This document shows, in pieces, positions 6,593-10,613 of a DNA stretch of 10,613 nt. This DNA is from Pigoraptor vietnamica (Eukaryota > Opisthokonta > Filasterea). The DNA is taken from contig CALSCQ010000961.1 in the NCBI GenBank assembly GCA_943704525.1, positions 1-10,613 of the forward strand, written 5' to 3'. The notes below the pieces were generated by a model. It did no database searches and was not told the origin of the DNA. It worked only from the letters and a program-made list of their open reading frames with translations. Both the position numbers and the translations under genes were made by a program. Each line of letters opens with the position of its first letter. Position 1 is the stretch's first letter.

Positions 6593-8444
6593 ATGAGTGC
6601 GCTGGAGAGCGGCGTGCGGGTCGCTGTCGTGCAGAACGACGAGCGGGAGGGGCCTGGTGCGTATTGATGTGCGGGTGGTGATCGACCTCGTGTGGGTGTC
6701 ACCTTTTTTTTTCTGCGTCGACGAGTGCGTGAACACCGCGTGTGTGTAGGAGAAATGCGTTCGTGTGTGGCTGAACTCTGTGTGTGCGTGCTGTGTGTGA
6801 AATGTGTTCATGTGTGGCTGAACTCTGTGTGTGCGTGCTGTGTGTGAAATGTGTTCATGTGTGGCTGAACTCTGTGTGTGCGTGTTGTGTGTGAAATGCG
6901 TTCATGTGGGGCTGAACTCTGTGTGTGCGTGTTGTGTGTGAAATGCGTTCATGTGGGGCTGAACTCTGTGTGTGCGTGCTGTGTGTGGAATGCGTTCGTG
7001 TGTGCGTGTGTTCTTTGAGCTGCAGCGGTGTTCGTCGTCTCACCCGCCCTTCCCAGGCCTGTTGGTCAGCCACCTCACCCGTCGCTGCTGCAACACGCAC
7101 GTGACCACTCCCGACTCACTGAGGGCGCCGTTGGACCCCTCGCGCTACCACGCCCTCGTCGTGCTGGGCGGTCCCCAGTCTGCCAGTGGTGTGTGCAGAT
7201 GCAGCGCTTGTGGGCCGAACGCACACTTTGCTCTCACACAATGCAGCACCTGACACTCCCACTTCTGCCCTTTCTCCCCTTTCGCCCGTTGGGCAGCAGA
7301 CGCCCACACAGACCCCCATCTCGTCCACGTGACGGCAACAATCGCCCGCTTTGTTCAGCACGGCCGCCCCGTGCTTGGTATCTGTCTCGGGATGCAGCTT
7401 GTCGCCGCTGCCTTCGGCTGGCCCGTTGTTCCCTTCGCGTCGTACGCCCCTTCCTCCGCACCGCTTGCGTGCACGCAGCCGCAACGCACCCAGGCACTTT
7501 CACTGCAAACCGCCAGCAACGCGGCGCAGTGCGGCCACTGCGATTGCGTGTGCGAAGCCGTGTGTGTTGTTGCGCGGGGCGGAGACTCGAGTTCGTCCTT
7601 CGATGAGTCGCATCATTCGCGTCCGTTTGTCTGCGGCTGCACGTGCAACGGCGACACCCGTGCGCGCCGGGTTGCTTCCGGTGACGCGGGTGGGGGCGTT
7701 GAGCTGGGCGTGTGTGCCGTCACGCTGACGCACGAGGGGCGGCGCGACCCCCTCTTCGCCGCGCTGCCGTCGTCACAGGCGTGGTTCCAGTGGCACTCGG
7801 AAATGGCTGTGCCGCCGTGGTGGGGCCTCTCCGAGCGGCCGTCGTCGGTCGCAAACGTCGTCGGCGCATGTGGACAACAGTCGAGCGGAATTGCGTCGGA
7901 CGGCGTTGCGGTGCAAAATTCCGATGCTTGGTCAGGTATCGGATGCGTGCGCGGCGCGGCCGTCGACGGAACGGGCCATTCAAACGTGCGTCGGCAAGGG
8001 ACGGCTGATGCGCCGCCTGTGCTCGAAATGGAGGGCGCGGCGGTGCTTGCGACGGGCGTCACCTGCCCGGTGCAGGCTGTGCGCTTCCGTCGGCGCGTGT
8101 ACGGCGTGCAATTCCACCCCGAGATGATGCCTGCGATGGTGAGTGCGCATGTGCGCCTGTGAGTGCGAATGAGTGTGCGCTTGTGTGCAACGGCTTGCAC
8201 GCACGCAAGTGCCCCTGTCGTCGGGGGACTGCTCGTTTTATTGCCACTGGTTTTACGCTCGACGCGCCCGCACGCGCAGGTGCAACTTTGGGCGGAGGGT
8301 GACGAAAACCGCGAGCAATTGGCGCGGCTTGGCGTCGCACCACGCGACCTCCGTGAGCAGCTGATAGGGCACTACACGGCCACTTCACGCGACGCAGCCG
8401 TTCTCTTCGATAACTTTCTCGCGATGGCCACGGCGACCGCGTGA
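6593..8444 (+). CDS. Class I glutamine amidotransferase domain protein (4 exons)
   Basis: Exons are 6593-6656, 7057-7188, 7300-8138 and 8280-8444, totalling 1200 nt or 399 residues. Acceptor 7296 is an equally good choice for exon 3 and would add one residue. The first exon gives VAVVQNDEREGPG and joins in phase to LLVSHLTRR. Then come VVLGGPQSA, the nucleophile loop GICLGMQL with Cys94, VELGVCAVTLT, FQWHSEM, and YGVQFHPEMM with His338 and Glu340. The Cys-His-Glu triad is therefore complete. The enzyme should hydrolyse glutamine and pass ammonia to a partner, or act as a gamma-glutamyl hydrolase-like enzyme of the COG0518 type; the acceptor is unknown. No synthase domain is fused. Two insertions (residues 106-197 and 241-308) enlarge it from the usual 240-250 residues. 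The start is the first ATG after an in-frame TGA at 6575. Confidence 0.9.
6731..7007 (+). repeat. 47-bp minisatellite in amidotransferase intron 1
   Basis: Five full tandem copies of a 47-bp unit begin at 6773, 6820, 6867, 6914 and 6961, each starting GAACTCTGTGTGTGCGTG. A diverged, shortened copy precedes them (6731-6772). Copies differ by single substitutions such as ATGTGTTCA versus ATGCGTTCA. The array lies within the 400-bp intron 1 (6657-7056), ending about 50 bases before the polypyrimidine tract and CCCAG acceptor. Because 47 is not a multiple of 3, frames read through it cycle and are not genes. Confidence 0.95.
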
Positions 8445-8826
8445 CATCCGCCTCTGATAATATTTTCGCTCCCGCGGGTATCCGCCCATTTGAGCTGCAC
8501 TTTCGTTACGGGCGCGTAGGGACATCCGTACTCTCCGCCCACCCTCGGCGCCTCAGTCTGCGACGGACACAGGCCGGCTCTACGTGCATGTGCTACGCCC
8601 ACCCTGTTCTGCCGGCGCGCGTGTGATGCTCCTCTCCGAACAACCCACGGCTGTGTGCGTCTGTAACGAACCACTCTGTGCTCAGCAAGAGCGCTCCATT
8701 GTCGTTCTAGGGCGCGCGAATTGTTGGCAAATTTATGCAATCCCGTGTGCTCCGGTCCGCGCACGTGCACATGTGGCTGCAGGCCTCGCTTTGAATCCCA
8801 TGAACGTGAAGCCGTTTTCATTGTTG
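8445..8826. other. Intergenic gap between convergent genes
   Basis: This holds the 3' flanks of the amidotransferase (plus) and the F-box gene (minus). No canonical AATAAA is seen on either strand. CATAAA on the minus strand near 8735 is a weak candidate for the F-box gene. No RNA gene or repeat is recognised. Confidence 0.5.
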
Positions 8827-10308
8827 TCACGTGCGCACCCGTGGACACCCAGTCACTGTGAGCCTCGGCACGCCGCATAGCGCCGACACGTCCTCCACGA
8901 GCGGAAGATCGACCAGAGTGAGGGAGCGCACGCCGCCCAAAGCCGAGACATCCGACACGGCCTCCATGTCGACGAGGCTGAGCGTGTGGACGGCAGCCAG
9001 CGCAGAGACGTCCCGCACGAGTGGCAGGCCGCACAGTTTGAGGGCGTAAGCGGTGCCCAGAGGGGCGACGTCCGACACGTTGCTGCAGTGGTCGATCGTC
9101 AGCGCGTGCACACGACCGAGCGCACTCACGTCGCACACGGCAGCCGTGAACGCAAGGGTCAGCGACGGCACGGTCCCCAGCAGGCTGACATCCGCGACGC
9201 CGTTGCAGTCGACGAGCTGGAGAGTGCGCACGCCCGCAAGCGACGACACATCCACCACGCCACGGCAGCAAATCAGCGAGAGCGAGTGCACGCGGCCGAG
9301 AGCAGACACGTCGCACACGTTGGGACAGCACACAATCGTGAGCGTGTGCACAGTCGCGAGGCCCCGCACGTCCGTCAGTTGCTCCGACGACGCGACAGAC
9401 AGCGTGTGGACGGACCCCAGCGCAGACACGTCGCGCACCGCATAGCAGCTCTCGATCGAAAGGGTGTGGACGGTGCGGAGGGGCGACACGTCCTCCAGTT
9501 CGTCGCACGCTTCAAGGCTCAGCGAGTGCACGCGCGCCAGTGCAGACACGTCGGTGACTCTGTGGCAGACGCTGAGGGTGAGGGTGTGCACGCCGTCCAG
9601 CGCCGACACGTCGTCCACCGCATAACACTCGCTGACGGTGAGCGTGTGGACGCCGCCGAGCCCGGACAGAGTCGTGATGCTGTGACAGCGCCACAGCGCG
9701 AGCTTGTGCACGTGACCGAGCGGAGAGACGTCCGAGACGCCCTCGCACGCATACAGTCGCACGACGCGCACGCTCGCCAGGGGAGACACGTCCTTGACGT
9801 AATCACACGCGTCCAGCGTCACCTCGGTTGCGCCGCGGAGGCCCCACACCTCGCGCAGTCGGGGGCAGTCGGTGAGCGCGACGAAGCGCACACCCTCGAG
9901 CGCACGCGAGTCAATGTCACCGCAGTGGCTGTGAATCACGACAGAGTGCAGTCCCCGCAGCACGTTCGCGCCCAGACGGAGGTCGATGTCGCGCACGGGC
10001 ACGTGCGAGGTGTCGCATGTCGGTGGCGGAGAGTGCGAGACGAGGTAGATACGGTCACGCGGAATAACAGCACACACTTCGCCGCGAAAGGATTCGCTGC
10101 GGCAGAAGAGCGCCGCGTGCGCACGGGACAGTTCGTACACCCTGTGGCGGGAGAGTATTCTGCGGAGACACGCGCACACGGCTGCGAGCGAGGCAAGGTC
10201 GGCTGCGCTGAGGTACGGAATCACGTGCGTTTCGAAGACCTCGATGGGGACGGAGAGAAGGAGGTTGAGTGTGCTGCGAGTGGCGGGTGCACACGCACGC
10301 GCGTCCAT
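8827..10308 (-). CDS. F-box protein with 20-residue leucine-rich repeats, intronless
   Basis: The protein has 493 residues. The start is the ATG at 10308-10306 on the minus strand, with good context (A at -3, G at +4). The frame stays open further upstream to 10395, but without an ATG. Residues about 19-55 form an F-box: LLSVPIEVFETHVIPYLSAA, then DLASLAAVCACLRRIL. Residues 56-139 are a connector. Residues 140-479 are 17 repeats of exactly 20 residues with consensus VHTLTLxxCxxVxDVSALGx, then a 14-residue partial repeat ends the protein. F-box proteins bind Skp1 in SCF ubiquitin ligases, and the LRR array would capture the substrate. The repeat resembles the SDS22/internalin type shortened by two residues. 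Genes of this design are often large families in protists and also occur in giant viruses. It lacks introns, unlike both neighbours. Confidence 0.92.
   Translation of the reverse strand: MDARACAPATRSTLNLLLSVPIEVFETHVIPYLSAADLASLAAVCACLRRILSRHRVYELSRAHAALFCRSESFRGEVCAVIPRDRIYLVSHSPPPTCDTSHVPVRDIDLRLGANVLRGLHSVVIHSHCGDIDSRALEGVRFVALTDCPRLREVWGLRGATEVTLDACDYVKDVSPLASVRVVRLYACEGVSDVSPLGHVHKLALWRCHSITTLSGLGGVHTLTVSECYAVDDVSALDGVHTLTLSVCHRVTDVSALARVHSLSLEACDELEDVSPLRTVHTLSIESCYAVRDVSALGSVHTLSVASSEQLTDVRGLATVHTLTIVCCPNVCDVSALGRVHSLSLICCRGVVDVSSLAGVRTLQLVDCNGVADVSLLGTVPSLTLAFTAAVCDVSALGRVHALTIDHCSNVSDVAPLGTAYALKLCGLPLVRDVSALAAVHTLSLVDMEAVSDVSALGGVRSLTLVDLPLVEDVSALCGVPRLTVTGCPRVRT
8872..9891 (-). repeat. 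60-bp tandem LRR-coding array, 17 units
   Basis: These are seventeen 60-bp units with no insertion or deletion. The complement of GACGTGTC, coding for Asp-Val-Ser, recurs once per unit at constant spacing. Units differ mainly in the solvent-side residues after the conserved Cys and in the segment before DVS. In the most C-terminal units the Cys is replaced: residues after VHTLSLV or VRSLTLV are Asp-Met or Asp-Leu. Confidence 0.95.

Positions 10309-10613
<305 letters not shown>

Noticed and set aside
5960-6811. Minus-strand frame of 283 codons starting in the minisatellite
   Set aside because: Its N-terminal part is translated minisatellite and intron. Only its central and distal part is kept, as one segment of the possible decayed gene.
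8372-9508. Minus-strand open frame of 378 codons in another frame of the LRR region
   Set aside because: It is a frame shadow of the same array, Arg- and Ala-rich with no motif, and it runs past the real stop into the amidotransferase 3' end.
8872-9891. CRISPR-like array of regular 60-bp units
   Set aside because: The units have no alternation of identical repeats and unique spacers. They encode LRRs in one continuous frame in a eukaryotic context.

Overview
The window is nuclear DNA of a unicellular eukaryote (protist grade); I cannot name the lineage. It has spliced genes with GT-AG introns (donors mostly GTGNGT, acceptors nearly always CAG), GC-rich third codon positions and many CA/TG microsatellites. 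It also has a multidomain hybrid histidine kinase, a family absent from animals. Both edges of the window are long dinucleotide repeats, as expected of a contig whose assembly stopped at repeats.

Layout: (1) 1-158 is compound simple repeat and 159-347 is the 3' part of an intron. (2) 348-5424, plus strand, is the 3' part of a hybrid sensor histidine kinase gene. I could chain 15 exons and 14 introns into one open frame of about 835 codons: GAF, HisKA, HATPase_c, degenerate receiver, Cys-Pro-His linker, intact receiver, stop. The 5' exons lie outside the window. (3) 5425-6592 is intergenic, with a possible poly(A) signal and a stretch that looks like a decayed or frameshifted minus-strand gene (about 5830-6441). 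(4) 6593-8444, plus strand, is a complete four-exon class I glutamine amidotransferase of about 399 residues. It starts with a 64-nt first exon, and its first intron holds a 47-bp minisatellite. (5) 8445-8826 is a short intergenic gap between convergent genes. (6) 8827-10308, minus strand, is an intronless F-box protein with 17 leucine-rich repeats of exactly 20 residues. (7) 10309-10613 is its upstream region, ending in about 55 CA units.

The three genes do not form an obvious pathway. The kinase is a two-component signalling protein, the amidotransferase is a stand-alone glutaminase-type domain with two unusual insertions, and the F-box/LRR protein is probably a substrate adaptor of an SCF-type ubiquitin ligase.

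The items most worth following up are the Cys-Pro-His repeats in the kinase linker, a GC-AG intron inside the second receiver, the cysteine-rich insertion in the amidotransferase, complementary CA and TG tracts in kinase introns 1 and 5, the indel-free 60-bp LRR array, and the possible decayed minus-strand gene. All exon boundaries were inferred by eye from splice motifs, frame continuity and family motifs.
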